A stretch of 64,000 nucleotides of DNA from contig NZ_FQXP01000006.1 in the NCBI RefSeq assembly GCF_900130005.1, forward strand, positions 252,669 to 316,668, given 5' to 3'. Under the pieces are notes generated by a model. That model did not search any database. It saw only the letters and a list, made by a program, of their open reading frames with translations, and was not told the origin of the DNA. Both the position numbers and the translations under genes were made by a program. How positions within the stretch are numbered: the stretch's first letter is position 1; each line of letters starts with the position of its first letter. This DNA is from Clostridium collagenovorans DSM 3089 (GTDB lineage: Bacteria > Bacillota > Clostridia > Clostridiales > Clostridiaceae). This document shows, piece by piece, positions 14,726 to 23,398 of the stretch.

Positions 14726-15745
14726 TTATTTATCAAAAAACTCTGTAAGAATATCATCAAATTGTTGTTTCTTAAGAAGTTGTTTAGCAGTTTTCTTAGT
14801 ATATAAGTTAACCTTATGAAGAATGTATTTACCTAAGAAATACTGAAAAGGTAACCAACCAGTATGTGTAATAGGTAAAACATGGCGTCTTCCACCATTC
14901 ATAGCTTTATATAAACTTCTTCTGCTTTCAATTGGAAGAGTTTGATCAAATAAAGCATCAATAAATGAGATTTTTGATTTATCTAGAAGATGAGCATAGG
15001 ATAAAGGATCTATCTTAAGTAAAGGATGTATTGTATCATCCGTAGCAAGCTCTTCAAAGGACATATTTTTAATTCTAGGTAATTGCTCATTATATATATC
15101 ATATAACTTATTTTTGTTATCTAAATCATATTTAGGCTTAACACCCTTAGCAAACATTCTTCTTAAAAAGGCTGTTGTAGAGGATTCATGCATGATTTTT
15201 GGAATATGACCACCAGTAGTCATAAAGATAGTTTGACTTACTCTCTTATCTAAAGAAGCAACAATGCTACTAATCATGCCGCCTAAACAATAACCCACTA
15301 AACAGTTATTTTCCTTCCAAAGTCCTTTTTGCTCTAAGAAATCAATAGTACTTAATACATCTACTACTGAATGTTCCCAGAATTGATACATAACCTTAAC
15401 ATCTGGCCAGAAAAAGCTTTTTCCGCTTACAGAATTATTTTCAACTCTTGTATGATTTCCTGGCAAGACTAAAACTGTTGTATTTACGCCTACAGAGGCA
15501 AGGTGAGGTCCGAGCCATAATAAATACTTAACATTTCTACTACCAAGTCCATGAACTACCAATGTGGAAGCACGAACTTCAGACTTAGGTGTAAAATTAT
15601 ATAATTCAACGGTTTCTGTACCCTTTGCTGGATTTTTATAAAGGGTTGGAAAACGTGTATAAGAACATCTATAGGATTTACCTTTAAAAATATAACCCGA
15701 AACATCATTTAGTTCTTGTTTTGTATATGTGAAATCAATGTCCAT
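14726..15745 (-). CDS. Alpha/beta hydrolase with cysteine in the nucleophile elbow
   Basis: A 339-residue alpha/beta-hydrolase fold protein. VVHGLGSRNVKYLLWLG is the oxyanion region, the nucleophile elbow reads VGYCLGGMIS, so the nucleophile is Cys as in dienelactone hydrolases and PHA synthases instead of the common Ser. Candidate acid and base are the Asp in DALFDQTLP and the His in PITHTGWLPF. There is no signal peptide. Its start overlaps the end of the upstream hydrolase gene by 11 bases, so the two are co-translated. The substrate is unknown; an ester, thioester or acyl transfer role is possible. The fold is clear, the enzyme name is not. Confidence 0.7.
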   Translation of the reverse strand: MDIDFTYTKQELNDVSGYIFKGKSYRCSYTRFPTLYKNPAKGTETVELYNFTPKSEVRASTLVVHGLGSRNVKYLLWLGPHLASVGVNTTVLVLPGNHTRVENNSVSGKSFFWPDVKVMYQFWEHSVVDVLSTIDFLEQKGLWKENNCLVGYCLGGMISSIVASLDKRVSQTIFMTTGGHIPKIMHESSTTAFLRRMFAKGVKPKYDLDNKNKLYDIYNEQLPRIKNMSFEELATDDTIHPLLKIDPLSYAHLLDKSKISFIDALFDQTLPIESRRSLYKAMNGGRRHVLPITHTGWLPFQYFLGKYILHKVNLYTKKTAKQLLKKQQFDDILTEFFDK

Positions 15746-16640
15746 TCTTAACTAATCCTTTCATAAACTTAATTGTATTTTGCAGTATCTGAATTGTCTG
15801 CAAATCTTTTAAAACAAACTCAAAGGTATGCCCTCCAGTTTTATGAACTAAAAACTTACAAGGCACCTTTTTTTCAAGGAGTTTCTTAAATAATCTCTCA
15901 GAAGAAGAAATAGGAACAACTACATCCTCTTTTCCATGAACTATAAGTGTAGGTACCATTTTCTCAGTAATCAAGTGAATAGGAGAATACCTATCATACA
16001 TTTCCTTTTCAGTTTTTGGTGTACCTTTCATAGTCTTAGTTACACCAAACTTAGCAAAAAGTGATTTTGTTTCATCAAGAAACAAGTCATTTAAGTCAGA
16101 AGGACAGTAATAAGAGCAAACGCCAAGTATTCCCTCCATCTTATCATGATTATCATGAGCGGTATTATAAGCTGCATAACACATGGTTAAATGAGCACCA
16201 GCTGATAGTCCCATAAGTATAATTTTGTTTTTATCAAATTTAAGTTTATCACTGTATTTTTTTACATAATTTAAAGCATCTGTATAGTCAGTTAAGATAT
16301 CTTCCATAGAATTTTTATAACCAAACCTATAATCAATAGACGCTACAGCAAAGCCCTTTGAGGCTAGAAATTTACACCAAGATATATTATTTGGTTGGTT
16401 ACGAAAACCAGAAACCCAACCACCACCATGAGCAAAGAAAACCAAGGGATATAACTTCTTCCTCTTAGAGTTTGGGTACCAAATATCAAATTTAAGTTGG
16501 CGTTTTCCTATCTTTTTATAAATATATGTTTTATGATTAAATTCGCCACTAGTAGCAATAGGAATTTTACGTTTAAGAAAATTAATTATATATATTCCTA
16601 TACTAATTATAAAACCATAGAATGCTATTATAGACCCCAC
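15735..16640 (-). CDS. Alpha/beta hydrolase, esterase/lipase type (HSL/BD-FAE like), membrane anchored
   Basis: A 301-residue hydrolase. A hydrophobic N-terminal helix (SIIAFYGFIISIGIYIINFL) probably anchors it in the membrane. The catalytic domain shows HGGGWVSG (oxyanion hole of the hormone-sensitive-lipase group), the serine elbow LMGLSAGAHLTMC, acid in VHGKEDVVVP and His in TGGHTFEF. Relatives are carboxylesterases acting on small esters or acetylated sugars. The start is GTG 16640, with GGGAGGG 8 bases upstream. It is the first gene of a two-gene operon with the Cys-type hydrolase. No transporter or glycosidase is nearby to suggest a substrate. Confidence 0.82.
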   Translation of the reverse strand: MGSIIAFYGFIISIGIYIINFLKRKIPIATSGEFNHKTYIYKKIGKRQLKFDIWYPNSKRKKLYPLVFFAHGGGWVSGFRNQPNNISWCKFLASKGFAVASIDYRFGYKNSMEDILTDYTDALNYVKKYSDKLKFDKNKIILMGLSAGAHLTMCYAAYNTAHDNHDKMEGILGVCSYYCPSDLNDLFLDETKSLFAKFGVTKTMKGTPKTEKEMYDRYSPIHLITEKMVPTLIVHGKEDVVVPISSSERLFKKLLEKKVPCKFLVHKTGGHTFEFVLKDLQTIQILQNTIKFMKGLVKNGH

Positions 16641-17008
16641 AATTATACCCTCCCAGTAAAACTTAGTTGTAAATTTATTGTACTATAATAATACCTTATA
16701 TTACAGAGGGTATTAAAACTAATTTAAGCATGTTTGTATTTTGCCTCTAAATGAATAAATTATAAATGTTCCTAGAAATTTTAAATTCTACTTTATATAA
16801 AAAATATATTTTAATTGAAAATATATTGCTTTGAATAAGTAAGGGGGTTATATATGTATTTAATGTATGTATTTGTAAGATGAAAAAGTTTTTTTCTGCC
16901 ATGATATGACAAAATATTAAAGAATAGAGGCATATAATATAATAAACAGTAAATCATATACTACTTTAAAAGTTAATTAATACTGTATATTATGGAAAGG
17001 GGTGCCAT
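16641..17008. other. Divergent spacer between hydrolase operon and lipoprotein pair
   Basis: About 370 AT-rich bases with no coding frame. A TATAAT box at about 16937 is the likeliest -10 for the first lipoprotein gene, but no matching -35 at 16-18 bases is evident. Confidence 0.35.
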
Positions 17009-17536
17009 ATGAAAAAATTAGTTTCTTTATTTTTAAGTTTATGTTTAGTTTTTTCTTTTATGATGGGCTGTGGAAAGAAGGAGAATGTTTATGAAGGATT
17101 TATTAAGAAGTTAGTAGATCCTGAAACTTACAAATCTATTGCAAAGATTGAAGATTACAAAGAAAATCCAGGTGCATTTGATAAGGCCTATGGAGAAAGT
17201 TATGAAAAAGCCTTTGAAGGATATTTGAACAAAGAAGGAATAGACTCACTAATGAAGCCTTTTATTGCTTCCATATTTGAAGAAGTAATGCAATATAAAG
17301 ATATTAATGGAGTAAAAGACATAAAAATAAGTGACGTAAAAAAAGATGATAAATCTGACTATGATTATGTAAGCTGTAATGTAACTTATGTTTACACAAC
17401 AAATTCTGGTGAAACTATTGATATGAAAGAAAGTTTTGCATTCCATATCAATAAGAAAGATAAGATTATCCAAAATGTTTGGATAGATAAGGATAATAGT
17501 AGCATAATGAAGCTTGCATCAACCATAAAAAGATAA
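17009..17536 (+). CDS. Small secreted lipoprotein, copy 1 of a tandem pair
   Basis: A 175-residue predicted lipoprotein. The signal peptide is KK followed by a leucine/phenylalanine core and the lipobox FMMGC, so Cys21 would be lipidated and the protein held on the outer face of the membrane. The mature part is charged and contains YESYEKAF-like and DIKISDVKKDDKSDYDY segments. The second half, with alternating beta-type residues ending in KKDKIIQNVWID, resembles small immunity- or NTF2-like folds in outline only. I do not recognise the family. A near copy follows after 163 bases. The ribosome site GAAAGGGGTG is good. Confidence 0.85.
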   Translation: MKKLVSLFLSLCLVFSFMMGCGKKENVYEGFIKKLVDPETYKSIAKIEDYKENPGAFDKAYGESYEKAFEGYLNKEGIDSLMKPFIASIFEEVMQYKDINGVKDIKISDVKKDDKSDYDYVSCNVTYVYTTNSGETIDMKESFAFHINKKDKIIQNVWIDKDNSSIMKLASTIKR

Positions 17537-17699
17537 TTATGAACTGAAATGTTAATAGGTAAGAAGGTTTCAAAAGTATATCGTTAAACCTATTAAATGG
17601 TGTAAACTTTAAGAGATTAAATATAAAGCAAGATCAATAGTAAAAGTTATTACAAATTATAATGATATTAATAGTATATATCATGAAAAGGGGTGCAGT

Positions 17700-18227
17700 A
17701 TGAGAAAGCTGGTTTCTTTATTTTTAAGTTTATGTTTAGTTTTTTCTTTTATGATGGGGTGTGGGAAGAAGGAGAATGTTTATGAAGGATTTATTAAGAA
17801 GTTAGTAGATCCTGAAACTTACAAATCTATCGCAAATCGTGAGGATTATAAAGAAGATATACAGAAATTTATTAAGGACTATGGAGAAAGTTATGAAAAA
17901 GCCTTTGAAGGATATTTGAACAAAGATGGCTTAGATTCATTAATCAGACCTGCTATTGCTTCTAATTATGAAGAAACAATGAGGTATAAAGGCATTACAG
18001 GAGTAAAAGATATAAAAATCAGTGACGTAAAAAAAGATGATAAATCTGACTATGATTATGTAAGCTGTAATGTATCGTATGTTTATACAACAGATTCTGG
18101 TGAATCTATTGATATGAAGGAAAGTTTAGCATTCCATATCAATAAGAAAGATAAAATTATCCAAAATGTTTGGATAGATGATAAGAATAGCAGTATAATG
18201 AAGCTTGCTGCCACTATAAAAAGATAA
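17700..18227 (+). CDS. Small secreted lipoprotein, copy 2 of a tandem pair
   Basis: A second 175-residue lipoprotein with the same signal peptide and lipobox (FMMGC) and the same length as the preceding gene. The first 44 residues are identical except for one basic residue. Differences cluster in two patches, about residues 46-60 and 80-100, while DIKISDVKKDDKSDYDYVSC and HINKKDKIIQNVWID are unchanged. Even the upstream AAAAGGGGTGC ribosome site is shared. This is a recent tandem duplication with uneven divergence. Function unknown. Confidence 0.85.
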   Translation: MRKLVSLFLSLCLVFSFMMGCGKKENVYEGFIKKLVDPETYKSIANREDYKEDIQKFIKDYGESYEKAFEGYLNKDGLDSLIRPAIASNYEETMRYKGITGVKDIKISDVKKDDKSDYDYVSCNVSYVYTTDSGESIDMKESLAFHINKKDKIIQNVWIDDKNSSIMKLAATIKR

Positions 18228-18410
18228 CCAACTAGATAGCAAATCTTAAGCATAATAAAATTACTACGATAGGTTTCCAAAAAATTATAGTGAAATTTTA
18301 AATGATAAAGATATAGAGTAGATATGAATAAGAAGTTGTATGGATTTATTGTTAATTATGCAATATAATACTAGTTATTAAGGTATTAAATTTAGAAATA
18401 GTAAGTATAT

Positions 18411-18441
18411 AAACCTAACTGGAACATTATCGGTTAGGTTT
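18411..18441 (+). terminator. Hairpin between lipoprotein copy 2 and the MFS gene
   Basis: AAACCTAAC (18411-18419) pairs with GTTAGGTTT (18433-18441), 13-base loop, followed by a short interrupted T run (GTTTTTA at 18447). It could end the lipoprotein transcript or act in the leader of the transporter. Confidence 0.5.
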
Positions 18442-18488
18442 ATGCAGTTTTTATGGGGTAGTTAAGTTTATCGTAAGGGGGGATTACT

Positions 18489-19709
18489 ATAAAAGACTTA
18501 CCATTCTTAAAGTTGTTGAAAAATAGGAATTATCTTATGTATTTTATATCTAATATGGTTAGTCCTATAGGAGACAATCTATTTAATATTGCAATAACTT
18601 GGTATATGATAAAGGTAACAAACAGTATTGCACCTATAGGTATAGTTGGTGGACTTTCTTTAACTGCTAAAATAATATTTGGTCCATTTGTAGGTGTTAT
18701 TATTGATAAATTATCCAGAAAGAAAATCTGTATTATATCTGATATTGTTAGAGCAGTTCTCATTGTATTATTAATGCTTGTTATATTTGCAAATTGGAAC
18801 ATAGCTTTTTTATATTTAATTATATTTGTAGTTGAATTTGTTGATTTGTTCTATAGACCATCTATAACTTCTATACTATTTAATATTGTAGGGGAGAATC
18901 TTATAGCAAGTGCCTTTTCACTAAATGGATTTATGAATTATTTTACAGCCTTTGTTGGAGTAAGCTTAGGTGGAGTTTTTTCACAGTACATGAATGTATA
19001 TGTAGTTTTATTATTTAATGCATCTACCTTTATTATATCTGCATTAGCCGTAAGCTTTATAAAAACAAACACAAGCTTATTAGATGAATCTTCTAAATCA
19101 GTTGAATCTAGAGGTATCTTTGCTAGCTTAAAGTGTAGTATTTTTTATATTAAATCTAAGAAATTTATAAGGCAGTTTATTCTAATAACTTTTATATCTA
19201 ATATAGCTTATACTATAATATATGGATTAATACCCGCACTTGCAAATGAGGTTTTTAATAGTTCAATTGTATATTCATTATTGCAAATAGGGGTTGCCTT
19301 AGGTAGCTCTATAGGATTATTTATTGTTGGTAATATGTGCTTGAAAAAAGTTGGTAAAGCTTTCATTATAGCATGTTTTTTATCAGCAAGTTGCATTAGT
19401 TTATTTGGATTTACAAAATATCCGATTTTAGCAATAGTACTTATAACCTTATTTGGGTTTGTTGATTCAGCCACAATTCCTATTTTTGGATATAATCAAA
19501 AGGAAATAGAAGATGAATATCGAGGAAGAGTTATTTCTATTTCTAATACTTTGATTTTATCAGGGAGTGCTTTAATTAATTATTTTATAGCAGTTTTTAG
19601 TTCTAAGATTAATATCCAAGTTATGTATTTAGTAGCAGCAATTTTATTAATAATATCGGGCATTCTAGGAATTTTATTAAAGGAATTTAGAACCGCTAAA
19701 TTTAAGTAA
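18489..19709 (+). CDS. Major facilitator superfamily transporter
   Basis: A roughly 400-residue MFS transporter with 10-12 membrane segments, opening with the common exporter pattern LKNRNYLMYFISNMVSPIGDNLFNIAITWYM and containing the loop GVIIDKLSRKKICIISDIVRA (the DR-x-x-R/K motif between helices 2 and 3). It looks like the drug/macrolide-efflux-like branch. The start is unusual. The only strong ribosome site, AAGGGGGG (18475-18482), is 6 bases from an in-frame ATA at 18489, which would give a natural N-terminus (KDLPFLKLLKNRNY). The first ordinary start codon is TTG at 18513, 30 bases from the ribosome site. I annotate from 18489 but the true start could be 18513. Substrate unknown. Confidence 0.75.
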   Translation: MKDLPFLKLLKNRNYLMYFISNMVSPIGDNLFNIAITWYMIKVTNSIAPIGIVGGLSLTAKIIFGPFVGVIIDKLSRKKICIISDIVRAVLIVLLMLVIFANWNIAFLYLIIFVVEFVDLFYRPSITSILFNIVGENLIASAFSLNGFMNYFTAFVGVSLGGVFSQYMNVYVVLLFNASTFIISALAVSFIKTNTSLLDESSKSVESRGIFASLKCSIFYIKSKKFIRQFILITFISNIAYTIIYGLIPALANEVFNSSIVYSLLQIGVALGSSIGLFIVGNMCLKKVGKAFIIACFLSASCISLFGFTKYPILAIVLITLFGFVDSATIPIFGYNQKEIEDEYRGRVISISNTLILSGSALINYFIAVFSSKINIQVMYLVAAILLIISGILGILLKEFRTAKFK

Positions 19710-19816
19710 AGTTCTAATTGCATGTTACTATTAACTTTGTATTATTAGAAATAAATCACCTAATATAGGTTTTTGCATATAATGGTATTATATTAATTTT
19801 TATTTAGGTAGGTACT

Positions 19817-20017
19817 ATGAGGTTAGGGTTGAATTTTAAAAATGGTCAAAGAAAGGTTTTTACAGAACAAGAAACACAAATTATACTTAAGAATATGAAT
19901 TACATGAAGCTTTTAAAAATAATTACAGATACTACTGCTGCTCAAGGTGAAACAATAGAGGTTTTAGGTAGGGCAGTACCCGTAGAACACATACATTCAA
20001 TAGAATTTATACTTTAG
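19817..20017 (+). CDS. Small conserved-looking protein of unknown function
   Basis: A 66-residue protein with AGGTAGG placed 5 bases before the ATG. It has mixed alpha/beta character: an N-terminal LGLNFKNGQRKVFTEQET, a central helix with ILKNMNYMKLLKIITD, and a beta-like end ETIEVLGRAVPVEHIHSIEFIL. There is no signal or membrane segment. The length and codon use look real, but I do not recognise the family and neighbours give no hint; a terminator-like hairpin follows. Confidence 0.6.
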   Translation: MRLGLNFKNGQRKVFTEQETQIILKNMNYMKLLKIITDTTAAQGETIEVLGRAVPVEHIHSIEFIL

Positions 20018-20077
20018 GGAAGTATTGCTATATAGAATAAAGAATAGATAATTATATAGTAATGTAAGTAAATTCAA

Positions 20078-20119
20078 AATAGGCTGTTGCAGAAATAAGA
20101 TTTTCTGTAACAGCCTATT
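20078..20119 (+). terminator. Terminator-like hairpin with a CTGTTGCAG arm
   Basis: AATAGGCTGTTGCAGAAA (20078-20095) pairs with TTTCTGTAACAGCCTATT (20102-20119), 18 pairs with one G-U. Only broken T runs follow (ATTATTATTT). The CTGTTGCAG core also occurs in the terminator at 58558. Confidence 0.7.
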
Positions 20120-20278
20120 ATTATTTGGGGAGGAATAAGCATAGAAGTTTATAGATACTTATGCAGGTAGGCACAAGTATATTATTCTAAATTTAAGTGT
20201 TATATATAACTCTCGAAGCAGGATTTTAAAGTAGAGTTTAGAAAATTTATATTTTTATATTAAGTAAAAATATTCATA

Positions 20279-20334
20279 TTGACTGTGAACTATAATGTTG
20301 ATATACTAAGATAAATAATCAGTCGGTCGGTCGT
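20279..20334 (+). promoter_or_regulatory. Promoter and candidate operator of the TetR-DegV operon
   Basis: TTGACT (20279-20284) and TATACT (20302-20307) with a 17-base spacer form a good sigma-A promoter. Around the expected transcription start is AGTCGGTCGGTCGTACGA (20321-20338), a GC-rich triplicated GTCG block that stands out in this AT-rich DNA and resembles the GACNGACNGGTC-type operators of TetR regulators. Autoregulation by the downstream gene is inferred. Confidence 0.65.
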
Positions 20335-20349
20335 ACGAGAGGTGGAAAA

Positions 20350-20931
20350 ATGGGGAATTCAGATAATAGCACTCAAGAAAAGATTTTAGACGCAACTGAA
20401 AATCTTATAATAGCAAAGGGTATAGAGAAGACAAGCCTTGCAGACATAGCAAAAGAAGTTGGTATTAGTAAAGGAACATTATATTATCATTATTCTTCTA
20501 AGGATCAACTGATTGAAGATGTTGCAGATAGATATTTTAATAATATGACTCAAAGTGTATTAGAGGGTATAAAGGATTTGAATTATGGTACATATGACTT
20601 TAATACCTTAAGTAGTATGATAAGTGACATATTAGGATATAGATCAACAGGGAGGCTTCACTTATCTTTAATACAAGAGGCTGTAACTAGAAATGAAACT
20701 TTAAGGTGTAGGTTCATAGAAAAATATTCTCAATGGAGAGGAATTATAAAGTATGAACTGAAAAATCTATTGAAGGTTGAATCAGTAGACTATGAAATGC
20801 TTTCTTTCTTAGTTGTAGCTGTAATAGATGGACTAGTTATGGAAAGCTTGTTAGGGCTTAATGAAGAAAATATAGACTCTATTTCAAAATTTATAGTTAA
20901 AGCATTAAAAATGGAAACAAATGATAAATAA
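20350..20931 (+). CDS. TetR/AcrR-family transcriptional regulator
   Basis: A 193-residue TetR regulator. The DNA-binding domain is complete: EKILDATENLIIAKGIEKTSL, ADIAKEVGISKGTLYYHY, then SSKDQLIEDVADRYF. The C-terminal ligand domain is undefined. GAGGTGG lies 5 bases before the ATG. It is co-transcribed with a DegV fatty-acid-binding protein starting 25 bases after its stop, so a lipid or fatty-acyl ligand is a reasonable guess. The GC-rich GTCG repeats upstream are its probable target. Confidence 0.9.
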   Translation: MGNSDNSTQEKILDATENLIIAKGIEKTSLADIAKEVGISKGTLYYHYSSKDQLIEDVADRYFNNMTQSVLEGIKDLNYGTYDFNTLSSMISDILGYRSTGRLHLSLIQEAVTRNETLRCRFIEKYSQWRGIIKYELKNLLKVESVDYEMLSFLVVAVIDGLVMESLLGLNEENIDSISKFIVKALKMETNDK

Positions 20932-20955
20932 TATAAATTATTTGGGGGAATGAAA

Positions 20956-21798
20956 ATGCAAAAAATAGCATTAATAACTGATAGTACTTGTGATATAACC
21001 AAGGATTTAATAGAAAAATATAATATACATGTGATACCTTTTAGAATTATTTATAGTAATAGAGAATATAGAGATGGAGTGGATATAAGTGCAGAAGAGG
21101 TTTACTTAAACTTAGAAAATGAAGTTCCAACTACATCATTACCATCTTTATTAGATATGGAAAACTTATTTGATAAACTAGAGGGTGAAGGTTACACTCA
21201 CGCTATTGCAGTAACAGTTTCATCAGGTTTATCGGGAATGTTTAACGCTTTACGTCTTGTAAGTCTTGAAAGAGAAAATATAAAGTGTCATGTATTTGAT
21301 TCAAAGACTATTTCCTTAGCAGAAGGTGGAATAGTTCTTAAGTGTGCAGAGATGCTTAAAGAGAATAAAAGTTTTGAAGAAATAATTGAAGCTTTACCTA
21401 AGTTAAGAGATAGAATGGAATGTTATATGGTAATGGCTACTTTAAAATATTTAAAAAAGGGTGGTAGAATAGGTAAAATCAGCGGAACTATTGCTGAGGC
21501 CTTAAACCTTAAACCGGTTATTAGAGTTAATGAAGAGGGAGTATATGATACTCACGATAAAGTAAGAGGAAGAAAGCAATCTATAAAGAGATTAATTGAG
21601 ATTGTTTCAAAGTTTGAAAAGCCAGGTGAGGTTTATGTTGTACATGGTGGAGCTGAAGAGGAGATGAAGTTCTTAGCAGATCAATTACAAGCACTACCAA
21701 ATGTTAAATCAGTCTTACTTGGTGGTAACACTACCCCTGTTTGTGGAGTACATAGTGGACCTGGATTATTAGGGTTTGCATATTTAGTTGAAGAATAA
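20956..21798 (+). CDS. DegV-family fatty-acid-binding protein
   Basis: A 280-residue DegV/FakB-type protein. Family motifs are ITDSTCDI at the N-terminus, the VPTTSLPSLLDMENLF segment, the fatty-acid pocket region VTVSSGLSGMFNALRL, SKTISLAEGGIVLKCAEML, the L-x-x-GGRIGKISGTIAEALNLKPV stretch and the ending HSGPGLLGFAYL. Characterised members bind a fatty acid and present it to the kinase FakA for phosphorylation and entry into phospholipid synthesis. No fakA is in the window. An ATG at 20950 is only one base after GGGGG; ATG 20956, with 7-base spacing, gives MQKIALITDS and is preferred. Confidence 0.9.
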   Translation: MQKIALITDSTCDITKDLIEKYNIHVIPFRIIYSNREYRDGVDISAEEVYLNLENEVPTTSLPSLLDMENLFDKLEGEGYTHAIAVTVSSGLSGMFNALRLVSLERENIKCHVFDSKTISLAEGGIVLKCAEMLKENKSFEEIIEALPKLRDRMECYMVMATLKYLKKGGRIGKISGTIAEALNLKPVIRVNEEGVYDTHDKVRGRKQSIKRLIEIVSKFEKPGEVYVVHGGAEEEMKFLADQLQALPNVKSVLLGGNTTPVCGVHSGPGLLGFAYLVEE

Positions 21799-21843
21799 TA
21801 AAGATAATACTAACATACATATATAATAATAGTTTATATAAAG

Positions 21844-21878
21844 CGATAGAAAATGAATTTATCATTTTCTATCGTTTT
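21844..21878 (+). terminator. Terminator of the TetR-DegV operon
   Basis: CGATAGAAAATGA (21844-21856) pairs perfectly with TCATTTTCTATCG (21862-21874), 5-base loop, then TTTT. Confidence 0.85.
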
Positions 21879-22304
21879 ACTATTTTAAGGATAAATAACT
21901 TTATAAATTCAAAGTAGAAAGATTAATATAAGTTTATGTATTATACTAAAGTTGTAATATGAAAACTTATAATATTAAAATTTATATGTGTAAAGTAAAT
22001 GATACGAAAAATAAAATTTAGAAAAAATTTACAAACTTTTCTATCTAAGTTTTAATCTAGTATATATAATAAAAGTTATATGATTAAAATTAATGTATAA
22101 TTTTAAAGAAATAAATAAAGAGATTTATTATAAAGTGAAATTGACCTAGTTTTAAAAAAATAAATATTCAATAGTTGTTTATCCCTGTTATGAGCTAATA
22201 GAGCAAGAAGATCATAAGAAAAGTAATCAATATGGATTCCAAAGATCATAAAACAGAATCACGTAAAAATAAATGCTTAAATTAAGAAGAGGAGGGGGTT
22301 ATAG
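21879..22304. other. AT-rich spacer with no gene
   Basis: About 425 bases. TTGACC at 22141 is the only good -35-like box, but 17 bases on there is only ATATTC. GGAGGGGG precedes the next start. Nothing else is seen. Confidence 0.4.
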
Positions 22305-23354
22305 ATGGGTGAGGTATTGGAAAAGTTAGATAAGTATCTTTTATTTTTTATAATTTACACCTTTTGCTTTATAGTTCTCTTTGGAACTATAGGGTATACA
22401 TTGCCATTTATTTTAGCATTTTCATTTGCACTATTATTAAGGAAGCCTACTAGATACTTAATAGAAAGATTAAAGATTAATAGAACGGCAGCTTGCCTTA
22501 TCACTAATCTAGTATTTTTTTCTATTATTTTTGGCTTAGTGGCATGGGTAATAGTTACTTTTACAACGGAGACTATATCTCTTGCTAAAAATAGTCAAGA
22601 ATATATAACAAATCATTATGATGAAATAAGTAGCTTTGTAGAAAGGGTGTATATATGGGCTTCTGAGTTAATCCCAGATATAAATCTTACCTTTAAGGAT
22701 AATTTAATTGGATTTATCACTAAATATTTAGGTAGTTTTATGAATATTTCAGGTAAAGTTCTTTCTGAGACATTGGGATTTTTATCTAATATTCCTTATT
22801 GCATTATGGTAGTATTTTTTACTGTTATGTCTACATATTTCTTTAGTAAGGATATGAGTAAAGGACTTTCTAGATTTAAAATAGTTGCTAAATTAAAAAA
22901 TGACACAACTTTAAATATTATAAATAAGGTAAAGGAAATGGTTGGTGGCTACTTATTTTCCTACTTTACTATAATAATGATAACATTTTTAGAGACTTTG
23001 ATTGTATTTATGGTCTTGGATGTTAGATATGCTTTGATACTTAGTGTAATATGTGCATTCTTTGATATGTTACCTATTGTTGGAATAGCTATTATTTATG
23101 TACCGGTTGCAATTGTATATTGGCTTATGGGAAGCAAAACCATAGCTATTGGTGTTATAATTGCTTATGCACTTGTTTCAATTATTAGACAAATAATTGA
23201 ACCTAAACTAGTATCATCTTCAATGGGATTGCATCCAGTATCAGTACTAGCAGCTATATTCATAGGACTAAAGGCTGCAGGGGTAACAGGTATGTTTTTC
23301 TGCTTATTTATGGTGGTGTTTTTCAAAACTATGCGGGAAGTTAATGTATTGTAA
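22305..23354 (+). CDS. AI-2E family membrane protein, YtvI-like sporulation protein
   Basis: A 349-residue multipass protein of the AI-2E/PerM family (PF01594) with about 8 membrane segments. It has the N-terminal paired helices, an extracytoplasmic stretch rich in charged residues (NSQEYITNHYDEISSFVE), and the family's conserved C-terminal part around FFDMLPIVGIAIIYVPVA, RQIIEPKLVSSSMGLHPVSVL and FIGLKAAGVTGMFFCLF. In spore-formers proteins of this length and pattern are annotated as sporulation protein YtvI; transport of autoinducer-2 is not implied. It is a single gene with a GGAGGGGG ribosome site and its own terminator. Confidence 0.82.
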   Translation: MGEVLEKLDKYLLFFIIYTFCFIVLFGTIGYTLPFILAFSFALLLRKPTRYLIERLKINRTAACLITNLVFFSIIFGLVAWVIVTFTTETISLAKNSQEYITNHYDEISSFVERVYIWASELIPDINLTFKDNLIGFITKYLGSFMNISGKVLSETLGFLSNIPYCIMVVFFTVMSTYFFSKDMSKGLSRFKIVAKLKNDTTLNIINKVKEMVGGYLFSYFTIIMITFLETLIVFMVLDVRYALILSVICAFFDMLPIVGIAIIYVPVAIVYWLMGSKTIAIGVIIAYALVSIIRQIIEPKLVSSSMGLHPVSVLAAIFIGLKAAGVTGMFFCLFMVVFFKTMREVNVL

Positions 23355-23365
23355 ATATACTTGTA

Positions 23366-23398
23366 AAAACCTAGTTTTAATACTAGGTTTTATTTTTT
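23366..23398 (+). terminator. Terminator of the YtvI-like gene
   Basis: AAAACCTAG (23366-23374) pairs with CTAGGTTTT (23383-23391), followed by ATTTTTTT. Confidence 0.9.
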
